Of a stretch of DNA of 39,892 nt, positions 21,404 through 31,500 are shown in pieces. A program made the translations under genes and the position numbers. Source of the DNA: an uncultured Planctomycetaceae bacterium (GTDB lineage Bacteria; Planctomycetota; Planctomycetia; Planctomycetales; Planctomycetaceae); contig CALFSX010000015.1 of NCBI GenBank assembly GCA_937916515.1, positions 1-39,892 of the forward strand, given 5' to 3'. Numbering within the stretch: the stretch's first letter is position 1; the number at the start of each line of letters is the position of its first letter. The notes beneath the pieces are model-generated. The model was given only the letters and a program-made list of their open reading frames with translations. It searched no databases and was not told the origin of the DNA.

Positions 21404-22768
21404 ATGAAAAGGCTCATGGTGGGAGCCGCTGCAGCAATCCTAATGCTGCTGAACAGCGGTGCGGCGAATGCTGGTTTAGGCGGATTTTTTGGCTACTCAA
21501 GTTGCGCAACGGAATCGTGCAACGAGTGTGGCGACTTCGCAGCAGCGAAGGTGGGATGTGGCACTCAGTACCGAACGGTGCGAGATGTCGTGTGGGACCA
21601 GCAGCAGTATACCTGCATGCAAACGGTCTATGATCAGTGTACGGAGACTGTTCCGGTTTCGTGCACAAGAAATGTTTACGAAACGCACTACCGAGATCAG
21701 TGCTATACCGTATGCAAGCCGATTTACAAAACGGAATACCAATGTGTGCAGCATCAGGTATGCAAGCCAGTCATTACGACCTGCTGGAAAACCGTCAGCT
21801 GCAACGTTCGCAAGCCGGTCTACAACACCTGCTATCGCGACGTTTGTTACACGGTGTGCAAGCCTGTATACAAAACGTGCTACCGTCAGGTGTGCTATAA
21901 CGTCTGCAAGCCATGCTACAAAACGTGCTATCGTGACGTTTGCTGTACTCAGTACCGTACAGAAACCAAGACCTGCTATCGCGACGTGTGCTACACCGTC
22001 ATGAAGCCGGTCACCACAAATCGCACCGTTGATGTGCAAAGTGGTCGCTGGGAAACCTATACAAAGTCGGTTCCCGGCCCAATGGTTGAAAAGTGCGTTC
22101 CCGATCCATGCAACCCATGCTGCATGAAGAAGATCTGCTGCCCAGGACCTTGCCAGACAATCTGCTGCAAGCGATGGGTGCCATGCACTGTTCAGAAGCA
22201 GATTTGCTGCACAACAATGGTTCCTGAAGTCTGCCACCGCAAGGTTCCTTACACAACCTGCTGCCAGATTCCATACACCATTACAAAGAAGGTTCCTTAT
22301 ACAACCTGCAGCTTTACCACGGAAACTCGTACAAAGCAGATTCCTTACACAACCTGCAGCACAATCAAGCAGCAGTGCACAAAGAAGGTTCCTTACACAA
22401 CCTGCACATGGGAAAACACCTGCGTTACCAAGCGAATTCCTTACACCAAGTGCCACATGGAAACACGTTGTGTAACCAAGCGAATTCCTCGCACAACATG
22501 TCACATGGTTCAGCAAACATGCACCAAGCGAATTCCTTACACAACCTGCCGTCAGGTTTGTGAAACCAAAATGGTAACGAAGACCAAGTGTGTTCCTCGT
22601 CAGGTACCAGTCTGCAAGACTCGCTGCGTGCCACGAGTTGTCTGCCGACAGGTTCCGGTTTGCGGTGATTCATGTGGCGACAGCTGTGGTTCAGCCGTTT
22701 GCAATCCATCCTGTGTGGCTCCAGCCCAGGTTGCTCCTGGCTGCAGTGCACCAGCTGGATGCAACTAA
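21404..22768 (+). CDS. Secreted cysteine-rich YTV-type surface protein
   Basis: A 454-residue protein with a signal peptide (MKRLMVGAAAAILMLLNSGA, cleavage likely after ANA) and about 62 cysteines. ATG at 21404 has AAGGTG just upstream, and the longer frame from 21332 would bury the signal. The body has two repeat types. Residues about 90-210 carry units of the form CYRDVCYTVCKPVYKT (YTV motif). Residues about 280-400 carry units like KKVPYTTC or KRIPYTTC every 13-17 residues. A Cys-Pro-rich spacer (DPCNPCCMKKICC) separates them, and the C-terminus is Gly/Ser/Cys-rich. Proteins with YTV motifs were described in Rhodopirellula and other planctomycetes and are proposed to be disulfide-linked envelope proteins. 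The second repeat block is also repetitive at DNA level. The TAA stop begins a dispersed repeat, and a classic terminator follows. Confidence 0.9.
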   Translation: MKRLMVGAAAAILMLLNSGAANAGLGGFFGYSSCATESCNECGDFAAAKVGCGTQYRTVRDVVWDQQQYTCMQTVYDQCTETVPVSCTRNVYETHYRDQCYTVCKPIYKTEYQCVQHQVCKPVITTCWKTVSCNVRKPVYNTCYRDVCYTVCKPVYKTCYRQVCYNVCKPCYKTCYRDVCCTQYRTETKTCYRDVCYTVMKPVTTNRTVDVQSGRWETYTKSVPGPMVEKCVPDPCNPCCMKKICCPGPCQTICCKRWVPCTVQKQICCTTMVPEVCHRKVPYTTCCQIPYTITKKVPYTTCSFTTETRTKQIPYTTCSTIKQQCTKKVPYTTCTWENTCVTKRIPYTKCHMETRCVTKRIPRTTCHMVQQTCTKRIPYTTCRQVCETKMVTKTKCVPRQVPVCKTRCVPRVVCRQVPVCGDSCGDSCGSAVCNPSCVAPAQVAPGCSAPAGCN

Positions 22769-22854
22769 CAAGGGCTTTGCCCTGGCCCCGATGGCGTGGC
22801 AGGCGGGAAAAATTGGGACGTTCTAACCGCCGAGCCGCGACGTTGTAGCTACGA
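22766..22854 (+). repeat. Dispersed ~88-bp repeat, copy B (starts at a stop codon)
   Basis: It begins TAACAAGGGCTTTGCCC, where TAA is the stop codon of the Cys-rich protein gene, and ends GACGTTGTAGCTACGA. It aligns along its length with copies at 17871-17959 and 38148-38234. Confidence 0.8.
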
Positions 22855-22950
22855 GGGCTTGACTTAGTGTTTACAAGTTCGCTGCAACAAGTTGTTTAAA
22901 AAGACTGCCGGTTAATCGCACCACCACCTAAGGCTTCATCGCCTTGCCGA

Positions 22951-22982
22951 GGGGAGTTCACAAGACGTGAACTCCCCTTTTT
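22951..22982 (+). terminator. Rho-independent terminator
   Basis: A perfect 11-bp stem, GGGGAGTTCAC (22951-22961) with GTGAACTCCCC (22967-22977), has a 5-nt loop and is followed at once by TTTTT. It lies about 180 bp after the Cys-rich protein gene, so the dispersed repeat copy B would be included in the transcript's 3' untranslated region. Confidence 0.9.
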
Positions 22983-23279
22983 CGTTTGCGTCTTGCCTCG
23001 TGGCTTGGGCAAGCTGGCGAACGTACCAAGCGTGGAAGCCGCCGCTGAATTTGCAATTTTCATTTTTCGTTTTCCATTATTCAATAATCATTGACCCGCC
23101 AAGCGCCCCGTTCGAACAGCCGCGCTGCCGCTCATGGCGAGGTTCGAAATCCTGGCGACTCCAGCTACCAAGTCCCAACCAGCTGTGCCCCTTGCCTACC
23201 ACAACCGGTCAACACGCTGGACATTCGTTACCGACTTTGTTCCGATCGTGCTTTCCGGCAGACAGATGACAAATGAAAA
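22983..23279. other. Gene-free leader before sulfatase gene
   Basis: It holds an AT-rich stretch, TTTTCATTTTTCGTTTTCC (near 23058-23080), and a loosely inverted counterpart, ACAAATGAAAAATGAAGA, around 23269-23286 that overlaps the sulfatase start. No gene is supported here. Confidence 0.45.
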
Positions 23280-24755
23280 ATGAAGAGTCAGCACATGCAC
23301 CAGCGTTTCATTCTATTCGCCATTCTCACGTTTCTGCCTGTTTCTACGATTGCCGGACAAACGGCTCGACAATCGCAGTCGCCGAACATTGTGGTGATCT
23401 TCTGCGACAATCTGGGTTATGGAGACATTGAACCGTTTGGTTCCACCCTGCATCGCACTCCACACTTAAACCAAATGGCGGCGGAAGGCTGTCGGTTTAC
23501 GCATTTCTATGTCAGTTCCGGAGTCTGTACGCCGTCGCGAGCATCGCTGTTGACCGGCTGCTACGCTCAGCGAATTGGCATGCACCAAAACCCTCGCGAT
23601 GGCCACGTGCTTAGGCCGGTTTCTGCATACGGACTGGCGACCAGCGAAACCACAATCGCCGAAGTGCTGCGGAAAGCTGGATATGCCACTTCAATTTTTG
23701 GCAAATGGCATCTGGGCGATCAGCCGGAATTTCTGCCGAACAACCAGGGGTTCGATCTGTTCTTTGGAATTCCGTACAGCGACGACATGACTCGCGAGGT
23801 CGGACAACGGCTGGCTGAACGTCTTCAGGGAAATCAGTGGCCCGAACTTCCTCTGATGCGAAACGCGACAGTCATTGAAGCACCCGTCGATCGCAACCTG
23901 TTAACAAAGCGTTGCACCGAAGAAGCGTGTAAGTTTATTCAAGACAATCACGACCGTCCGTTCTTCGTCTATTTTGCTCAACCAATGCCAGGCAGTACGG
24001 CCGCTCCGTTTTCAAGTCCGGAATTCCGCGGGAAAAGCAAAAACGGGCCATGGGGAGATTCCATCGAAGAAATTGACTGGTCCACCGGGCAGATTCTGAA
24101 AACACTGATCAAGCTAAACATCGACGACAACACGCTGGTTGTCTGGCTGTCTGATAACGGCGCCCCCTTGGCAAGCGACAGGTCGTCTCTGGCCCGCGGC
24201 AGCAACCTGCCTTTGCATGGTCGAGGCTACACGACTTCTGAAGGAGCGTTCCGAAGCCCGACGATTATGCGGTGGCCAGGGCACGTCAAACCGAATAGCG
24301 TTTGCAGTCAGCTGGCAACCACCATGGACCTGCTTCCCACGTTTGCGGCTCTGACGGGAGTCGCTCCGCCAAAGGAAATTGACGGCTATGACATTCGTCC
24401 GTTGATTTTGGGCAGCGATGGCGCAACAACACCGTATGAAGCGTTTTTCTATTATTACCGAGATCAGTTGCAAGCCGTCCGCAGTGGCGACTGGAAGCTG
24501 TTTATTCCGCTGGACACATTCGAACGTCATCCTCACTTTACGCCCGCAAACAGCAGTAAGCCGCTGTTGTTTAACGTGGTGACCGACATCAGCAGCGAGC
24601 ACAACGTGGCGGCCGACCACCCGGAAATCGTTGCCAGGCTTTCCCGGCTTGCGGCCAGGGCGATGGCTGAACTTGGTGACCACAATCGGACTGGTCATGG
24701 CCAACGTCCAACTGGAAAAATCACAGGCAAGCCTAAGCCGCTGTTGTTGCCATAG
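23280..24755 (+). CDS. Secreted sulfatase (arylsulfatase family)
   Basis: A 491-residue exported sulfatase. The signal peptide is FILFAILTFLPVSTIAGQ. The metal-site segment near the N-terminus is IVVIFCDNLGYGDIEPFG, with Asn where most members have a second Asp. The formylglycine signature is CTPSR (Cys83), within GVCTPSRASLLTG. Further motifs are GKWHLG (about 141-146) and WLSDNGAP (D292/N293). These are the canonical type I sulfatase residues, so it should hydrolyse sulfate esters after Cys-to-formylglycine maturation. The likely substrates, given the lineage, are sulfated polysaccharides. The start may instead be the ATG at 23295 (MHQRFILF), which leaves a more compact signal peptide. It is convergent with a second sulfatase gene 42 bp downstream. 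Confidence 0.95.
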   Translation: MKSQHMHQRFILFAILTFLPVSTIAGQTARQSQSPNIVVIFCDNLGYGDIEPFGSTLHRTPHLNQMAAEGCRFTHFYVSSGVCTPSRASLLTGCYAQRIGMHQNPRDGHVLRPVSAYGLATSETTIAEVLRKAGYATSIFGKWHLGDQPEFLPNNQGFDLFFGIPYSDDMTREVGQRLAERLQGNQWPELPLMRNATVIEAPVDRNLLTKRCTEEACKFIQDNHDRPFFVYFAQPMPGSTAAPFSSPEFRGKSKNGPWGDSIEEIDWSTGQILKTLIKLNIDDNTLVVWLSDNGAPLASDRSSLARGSNLPLHGRGYTTSEGAFRSPTIMRWPGHVKPNSVCSQLATTMDLLPTFAALTGVAPPKEIDGYDIRPLILGSDGATTPYEAFFYYYRDQLQAVRSGDWKLFIPLDTFERHPHFTPANSSKPLLFNVVTDISSEHNVAADHPEIVARLSRLAARAMAELGDHNRTGHGQRPTGKITGKPKPLLLP

Positions 24756-24797
24756 ATACCGCCATTCGCTCATGCAGAAAGTCTGGCACTTGAAGAC

Positions 24798-26378
24798 TCA
24801 CAACCTTGACTGATTGACGGGGGCCTGAGGAATCCTGCCGCTGGCTTTCTGGTGCAGCAACGGGCGAAGATACCTGATCGCAGCGGCAGCGGCTGGGTCA
24901 TCGGCCAGACTGGCAGCCCCCGCAAGATTATTGAATTCCATGGGGTCGGCAAAGTGGTCGTAGAGTTCGGTGCCAGCCGCTCCTTCTGCCCATTCTGTGT
25001 AGCGCCAGCGCTCTGAACGAATGCTGCACCCCATTATCATGCTGTCCAGTCGGTCGTCCTGAGGTCGCAGCACCTGAGTCACCGCAGTGCTGCCCCATTT
25101 CTGCAGTGGATTGCTCAACAACGGCCTGAGGCTTTGGCCTTCCAGATCAGCTGGCGGCGTGATTCCTGCAAGTGCTGCAATTGTGGGATAGATGTCGACG
25201 AACTCAACGATGCGGCGGCAACATTGTCCGTTACCGGAAGCGGCAGGGCTGCGGATGATCAGCGGCGATTTCGCACATTGTTCAAACAGAGTTCGCTTTT
25301 GCCAGATGCCGTGATGTTCGCCCAGGTGGTATCCATGATCGCTCCAGAAAACCACGATCGTGTTATTCGACAGTTGCAATTTGTCCAACGCATCCAGCAG
25401 TCGTCCTACCTGAGCATCCACGAAGCTGACGCAGGCGTAGTAGGCCTGTAACGCTTTCAGCAGCACGGGTTCCGGCAGGTTGTAATTGGGAATTGGGCAG
25501 TTGTGAGCAAACGCGGCTGTGGGAATGTCGTCGCGATCGCCATCCGGAGCATACGGCAAACGCAGTGAGTTGATCGGGTATAGGTCGAAGTATTTCTTCG
25601 GTGCCACGTAGGGCGTGTGAGGTCGAAAAAAACCAACTGCCAGAAAAAACGGCCTGCCGGAATTTTGCTGCATCAGCGTAATCGCTTCTGTCGCAATCAT
25701 GCCGTCGGTTTGTTCTTCATCAGTTCCATCCGCTTTCAGCCAGCTTAAGGCAGCACTGATTTTCCGGTGAGGTTCTGCGTTTGTGATTTTGGCTTCATCA
25801 TGTTTGTCACGTCCCAGAGGATTAACGGTTTTATTCCACGAGACTGGATCATCAAAGCCGTCGGTGCCGATCGCCGCAGGAACGTTATAGTGATAGATCT
25901 TTCCGACTCGCGCAGCAAAATACCCATTCTGTTGAAATGCCTGCGGCAGAGTGACCACGGCGGGTTTTTCGTCGCGAAAATGTCGATCCAGATCGTACAC
26001 CTGAATCGTATCCGGCCGCAGTCCCGTCATCACACTGGCTCGAGTTGGGTTGCACAGCGGCAGCTGGTTATAGGCGTTTAGAAAGCAAACGCCCGATGCC
26101 GCCAGTCGGTCGATGTTTGGTGTTTGGGCAATAACGTCGCCATAACAGCCCAGCGTTGATGCAAGATCATCAACGGCAATGAACAGCACATTGGGAGTTT
26201 GTGGAAGCGGTTCGGCTGCCATCAATGTGACGCTTGAACAAACATACGCCAGCAACGCCAACGACGCGAAAAGACGGCGGAAGCCAACGGAACCGCGTTT
26301 TGGAGTGTGTAAAGCAAAGGTCAATTGTTGCTGGTGTCGCCGGTTCAAGATAGTCTCCACAACGTTGCGGGTGTGCAT
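24798..26378 (-). CDS. Secreted sulfatase (iduronate-2-sulfatase-like)
   Basis: A protein of about 526 residues. The open frame runs upstream to 26624, but that extension has no family features. ATG at 26378 leaves a 34-residue basic N-region before a hydrophobic segment ([20 protein letters not shown]), so a still later start is possible. Sulfatase residues present are [18 protein letters not shown] (metal-site Asp pair about D70/D71), the formylglycine signature CNPTR (Cys109, with Thr in place of the usual Ser), [20 protein letters not shown], and [12 protein letters not shown]. The motifs GYHLGEH and RPHTPY are characteristic of the iduronate-2-sulfatase-like group (alkaline-phosphatase superfamily). 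It should cleave sulfate esters from polysaccharides outside the cytoplasm. The ribosome-binding site is weak. It is convergent with the other sulfatase gene. Confidence 0.93.
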   Translation of the reverse strand: MHTRNVVETILNRRHQQQLTFALHTPKRGSVGFRRLFASLALLAYVCSSVTLMAAEPLPQTPNVLFIAVDDLASTLGCYGDVIAQTPNIDRLAASGVCFLNAYNQLPLCNPTRASVMTGLRPDTIQVYDLDRHFRDEKPAVVTLPQAFQQNGYFAARVGKIYHYNVPAAIGTDGFDDPVSWNKTVNPLGRDKHDEAKITNAEPHRKISAALSWLKADGTDEEQTDGMIATEAITLMQQNSGRPFFLAVGFFRPHTPYVAPKKYFDLYPINSLRLPYAPDGDRDDIPTAAFAHNCPIPNYNLPEPVLLKALQAYYACVSFVDAQVGRLLDALDKLQLSNNTIVVFWSDHGYHLGEHHGIWQKRTLFEQCAKSPLIIRSPAASGNGQCCRRIVEFVDIYPTIAALAGITPPADLEGQSLRPLLSNPLQKWGSTAVTQVLRPQDDRLDSMIMGCSIRSERWRYTEWAEGAAGTELYDHFADPMEFNNLAGAASLADDPAAAAAIRYLRPLLHQKASGRIPQAPVNQSRL

Positions 26379-26696
26379 GGGTGTTGTAAGCGTATCATGA
26401 GCGATTGGCGCATCGCTGGCAATCGGGCGAAAGCGGCTGCCGCTGTCACTCCCCCCAGTGATCGTAGAGCCGGTTCCTACCGGCCAACTCGTACTCGCAG
26501 TATGCGAACACGCAACCCACGACCAGTCCCAAAGGCACGGCAGATGGCCCAAATACAGCAGGAAACCCAATCGTCCAGCTTGAGGCTGACGTGAACGCGG
26601 TGTTCGCTCGCAGCAAACATGCACAGCAGGCCGAAAAGCCTGCTTCGCCTCTACAAGGTCAGTGTAGTGGAGTAAAGCAGCTAAGGCCTTAAATGG
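26379..26696. other. Gene-free spacer between kinase and sulfatase genes
   Basis: It contains the likely promoter for the minus-strand sulfatase gene and the 3' end of the kinase transcript. A 6-bp hairpin GCAGGC/GCCTGC (26626-26643) may end the kinase transcript, though no T-run follows. Confidence 0.4.
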
Positions 26697-28067
26697 CTAC
26701 GACAGGACTGTTTCTCGTTCGTCAGTGCCTTCCACGGTATCGAAGATGATGGTGTCTTCGTTGTGGTTGATCGCTTGAGAAGGGCTGTCAGGTCGGACGT
26801 CCGACGGAATGTCAGATTCGGTGTCGCGAGGCATGGTCGATGCGATGCAGTCCAGTGGTTTTGGCTGGTGTTTTTCCCACCATTTTTCGGCAGACTTCCA
26901 GTTCCACATGTCGAAGCATTCGCAGTATTCAAGATCTTCCAGCAATTGGCGAGCTGATCCGTAGCGAAGGCCAGGATCCCGTTGCAGACAGCGAAGAATG
27001 ATGGCCGCCAGATCGTCCGGAACGTCGACTCCAATTTCCTTAAACGTCGGTACCTTGCCAGTGGCGTGAGCCACAATCAGCATGATTGGGTTTTCATCCA
27101 CAAACGGCGGGCGACCTGTGAGCAGAAAATAGGCCACGCATCCCAAAGAATAAAGGTCGCCGCGAGCATCGGGAGAAAGCCCCACGGCCTGCTCGGGACA
27201 CATGTACGACGGCGAACCTCGCAACTTTTTATTGACGTTACGAATCTGAATCGGTTCGTTGGTAACCGCCTGTACCAAACCGAAGTCCAGCAACTTGGCG
27301 ACGTCGAAAGAGCGTCCGCGTTCCGTGAGAAAAATGTTGCTGGGCTTGATGTCGCGATGAACCAGGCCAGCACAATCTGCTTCGTACAACGCATCGCAGA
27401 TTTGCTTTAGTATATAGACAACGCGTTCGGGTTCCATTGGGCCATACTGTTGCACAAAGTCGCTCAGGTTGACTCCCGAGAGATATTCCATCACATAATA
27501 AAAGCGGCCATCGTCTGCTGTGCCGTAGTCGTAAACTTCAACGGTGTTCCAGTGAGTCAGTTGAGCGGTCGCTTTCGCTTCCTGTTCAAAGCTGCATCTC
27601 ATTTCTGTGTCGCGAGCCTGTTCCGGGTGAATCAACTTAATCGCGCACTGACGTTTCATGAGTTGGTGTTCTGCAAGAAACACTTCACCCATGCCGCCCG
27701 ATCCCAGCTTGCCCAACAGAACATATGGCCCCAGCGTTTCAAGATGCGGAGCTTCCTGTCGGACCATCCAGTATGCTCGAAACGCTGCTCGAACAATCAA
27801 CAGCGTTGGGACCAGTAGGCCGATCGCCAGATAGTTGGCAACGCTGGTTCCTTCAGGAAAAGACGAACGCACGCCGGGAAATGCGATAATCGCAAGCAGG
27901 TTCACAACGGCGATTAAGATTGCCGCCATCGCAACAGCAGATACTCTGCGGCGATGTTCCCATGCAATTTTCGCAGGTGCCGTGGAACTCACATGCTGAC
28001 CGGAACGGACAGAAACTCTGTCGCCGGAAATTTGTTCTTGCATGTTGGTTGAGTTTACCGGCGTCAT
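26697..28067 (-). CDS. Transmembrane Ser/Thr protein kinase
   Basis: A eukaryote-like (Hanks-type) kinase. Unusually, the membrane part precedes the catalytic domain: two hydrophobic segments at about 43-62 and 78-95 (counted from ATG 28067), then the kinase domain at about 112-385. Motifs are GKLGSGGMGEVF (Gly-rich loop), CAIKLI (Lys144), HRDIKPSN (catalytic loop, about 237), LDFGL (about 260), and RGSPSYMCPEQ (activation segment). All key residues are present, so it should be active. The C-terminal 70 residues are Asp/Ser/Thr-rich and probably disordered. No PASTA, WD40 or other sensor domain is visible. The start is uncertain: ATG 28067 lacks a clear ribosome-binding site, while TTG codons at 28115 and 28121 lie near GAGG. 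The gene is divergent from the 1610-residue heme-binding protein gene. Confidence 0.93.
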   Translation of the reverse strand: MTPVNSTNMQEQISGDRVSVRSGQHVSSTAPAKIAWEHRRRVSAVAMAAILIAVVNLLAIIAFPGVRSSFPEGTSVANYLAIGLLVPTLLIVRAAFRAYWMVRQEAPHLETLGPYVLLGKLGSGGMGEVFLAEHQLMKRQCAIKLIHPEQARDTEMRCSFEQEAKATAQLTHWNTVEVYDYGTADDGRFYYVMEYLSGVNLSDFVQQYGPMEPERVVYILKQICDALYEADCAGLVHRDIKPSNIFLTERGRSFDVAKLLDFGLVQAVTNEPIQIRNVNKKLRGSPSYMCPEQAVGLSPDARGDLYSLGCVAYFLLTGRPPFVDENPIMLIVAHATGKVPTFKEIGVDVPDDLAAIILRCLQRDPGLRYGSARQLLEDLEYCECFDMWNWKSAEKWWEKHQPKPLDCIASTMPRDTESDIPSDVRPDSPSQAINHNEDTIIFDTVEGTDERETVLS

Positions 28068-28505
28068 CTTAGGTGGATCGGAGGGCCGTCTTGATACTTC
28101 AGGTTCGTCTGGCAATTGCAAACCTCAAAGGATGTACTTAGCTGGACGATAGCTCTGGCATGACGTCAGAATCGGATCGGTTTGGAAAAATAGGGGAAAT
28201 TTGCAAGTCCGGAAGACGTCAAAACCGGCCTCAACCAACCTGGTAGTGTTTCACTCCCCCTGGCAATCTGCTGCAGATGCCGAATTTTCCGACTCTGTGG
28301 CCAAACGATTTCGTACTTGTCAACATACGACCAGTCAACGTTCAGCAGCGGGAGTTTGCTTCTGCCCGATGTTCGGCCTTTCCAGTATTCGCCCTCTGAA
28401 TTATGCAGAACGCCGTTCGCGTTCCCGTTTGCAATAAGCCAGCCCTGTACTGGCTCAGTCCTCAACACAATCACACCGCCTGCCTGCCTGAAAAAGTCGC
28501 CCGCC
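28068..28505. other. Divergent intergenic region (kinase / heme-binding protein)
   Basis: This 438 bp should hold promoters for both flanking genes. A minus-strand open frame (28507-28166, 113 codons) crosses it and overlaps the start of the plus-strand gene. It has no signal, family motif or clear ribosome-binding site, so I do not call it. Confidence 0.45.
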
Positions 28506-31500
28506 ATGATTAAAGTGACCTTTAGCGCACTGCTGCTATCAGCAGTCTTCTGTCAGACAGTTATGTCTCAGAATGACACTCATCACCACGATGAGGATCA
28601 CAACCACACTCACTTCGTCGACACGTTTCAGCGGCAGCAGCTGACGGATGTGTACTTTTCGGAAGGTGCGTCGGCAGGAGACATCGACGGAGATGGCGTC
28701 GCCGACGTTGTCTACGGCCCATACTGGTTCAAGGGGCCGGAGTTCACCGCAAAGCGAGAAATCTATCCGGCTGTTCCTCAGAATCGAAACGGCTATGCGG
28801 ACAATTTCTTCAGCTGGGTGTACGACTTCGATTCTGATGGCAACAACGACATTCTAACCGTCGTCTTCCCCGGAAAGCCTGGCTATGTTTATCGAAACCC
28901 CGGCAAAGCGGATCTGGATAACCTGTGGGAAAGGATCGAAATCCTCGACTCAGTTTCGAACGAATCGCCTCAATTTACCGACATCAACGGCGACGGAAAG
29001 CCGGAACTCATCTGCACTCGCCACGGACATTATGGCTTCGCGCAGTTTGACCCCGCAGTTCCGTTTCAAGCGTGGAAGTTCAGCAGCATCTCGGGTGATG
29101 TGGCTCCCAAACCGTTTGGCCACGGACTGGGTGTCGGAGATGTCAACAACGACGGTCGCATGGACATGATTGCTCGCAACGGCTGGTTTGCTCAGCCTGT
29201 TGAGTACGCTGCCAACGAAGACTGGCCGTTTCACGCTGTCGAGTTCGCTCCGGCCAGTTCCGACATGTTCGCCTACGACGTCGATGGCGATGGCGACAAC
29301 GATATCATCACCAGTTTGAGTGCTCACGATTACGGCCTTGCATGGTACGAAAGCAGTCCCGGCGACAACGGGATTCCCGCGTTCGAACAGCACCTGATTA
29401 TGGGTCGCGAAAAGTCAGATAATTCATACGGAGTTCTGTTTACCGAACCTCACGCCGTGCAAATGGCCGACATGAACGGCGACGGTCTGCTGGATATCGT
29501 CACGGGCAAAACGTACTGGTCGCATCACACGCAAAGTCCGCTGTGGGACGCGGGAGCTGTCGTTTACTGGTTCGAACTTCATCGCGACGAACCTGGCAAG
29601 GTAGACTTTGTGCCTCGCAAAGCCGATGGCGAAAGCGGAATCGGTCGAGGCCTTTTCGTGGCCGACATCAACGGCGACAATCTGCCCGACATCGTCACCG
29701 GCGGCATGAAGGGAGCTCACGTTCTGACGCACGTTCGCAAAGAAGTCAGCCCCGCCGAATACGATCTTGCTCAGCCTCGCAAACGTCAACCCATGGCCGA
29801 AGGTTTGCCACCCATCGAAGCAGCCGCTCACATGACGGTGCCACCCGGCTTCAAAGTCGAACTGGCCGCTGGCGAACCAATGGTCCATCAACCTATCGCC
29901 ATGTGCTTCGACCACAAAGGGCGACTGTGGGTCGCTGAAGGTCACACGTATCCCAACCGAGCGCCTCAGGGCGAAGGCAAAGACCGCATCGTGATTTTCG
30001 AAGACACCACCGGCGACGGCCTATTCGATAAATCGAAAACCTTCATCGAAGGCCTTAACCTGGTCAGCGGGCTGGAAGTTGGTTTCGGCGGAGTCTATGT
30101 CGGCGCTGCCCCGTACCTGATGTTCATTCCAGATGCCGACGGTGATGATTCGCCTGACATGCCGGGAGCCCCGGCGGGCGATGGCGTGGGGCGACGGGTT
30201 TCTGCTAATGACGGTGCAAACGCCGAGTTCGCGGAACAGCGGCAGTCTACGGCGGAGGTTTGGAAAACGCAGCTGGAATTGGTGCAATTCCCGAAGGATG
30301 TTCCTCCCGGAGCCACTGTCCTATGTGACGGCTTCGGCTGGCATGATACCCATGAAACACTAAACGCATTCATCTGGGGGCCGGACGGCTGGTTGTATGG
30401 TTGCCACGGAGTATTCACTCATTCCAATGTCGGCAAGCCGGGAACTCCGGACGCCGAACGGCAAGGTCTAAACGCGGGCGTCTGGCGGTATCATCCGGTC
30501 CGACATGAATTTGAAGTGTTTGCTCACGGAACCAGCAATCCCTGGGGAGTTGACTTCAACGATCACGGCCAGGCGTTCATTTCTGCGTGCGTGATTCCTC
30601 ATTTGTGGCACATGGTTCAGGGAGGACGCTATCACCGCCAGGGCGGCCAGCACTTCAACAAACACACTTACGACGACATCAAAACCATCGCCGACCACGC
30701 TCATTACGTCGGCAACATTCGCGACCATGCCTGGTGGGGACACGAACCCAAAGCAGCGGGTGGCACCGACGCCGCTGGTGGTGGCCACGCTCATGCGGGA
30801 GCCATGATTTATCTGGGTAATCAATGGCCAGCCGAATACCGCAACAAGATGTTCTTTAACAACATCCACGGCAACCGCATCAACATGGAAATGCTGGAAA
30901 AGATCGAAGGCGAATCCGGCTACGTCGGCCGTCACGGCGACGATTTCATGTTCGCCAATGATCACTACTACCGAGGCATCAATCTTCGCTACGGCCCGGA
31001 CGGCAGCGTCTACGTGATTGACTGGTACGACAAAAACGCGTGCCACCGAACCAACCCGGAAATCTGGGACCGCAGCAACGGGCGGATTTACCGAATTAGC
31101 TATCAGCAGTCAGGGCAGGAAGTCGCTTCGACTGCAGCCGGGCAACTTGAGACAATCGTCATCGACACTCTGATTGCGGAAATGGAGAATCCGAACGAGT
31201 GGAATGTCCGGATGGCTCGCAAAGGGCTGATGGAATTGCAGGCATCTGGCAAAAAGCTGACTGCAGCTCAATTGCAAACACTCCGGAACAACGCGTCAAA
31301 TAAGGCTAAGCCTGTTGACCGTCGCCTGCGCAGCTTGTGGACACTCGGAGCATTGCAACTTATAGACGACGAGTTTGCCGCTGAGTTGTTGTATGACAAA
31401 GAAGCGATGATCCGAGCATGGACCATTCAACTGCTGATGGAACGCAATGAACCAACCGCTGGGCAGCTCAGGAAAATGCAAGAACTGGCGATGGACGATC

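Noticed and set aside
21497-22516. Minus-strand 339-codon frame opposite the Cys-rich protein
   Set aside because: It arises from the repeat structure of the real gene, and its composition is an artefact of the reversed Cys/Thr codons.
22240-22560. CRISPR-like periodic repeat
   Set aside because: The repeated 18-mers lie in frame inside the Cys-rich coding sequence, with short coding intervals. No spacers of constant length and no cas genes occur.
26379-26624. N-terminal extension of the second sulfatase
   Set aside because: The extra 82 residues have no signal or domain features and precede the export signal. ATG at 26378 or later is more likely.
28166-28507. Minus-strand 113-codon frame between the kinase and heme-binding genes
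   Set aside because: It overlaps the start of the plus-strand gene and has no motif, signal or convincing ribosome-binding site.
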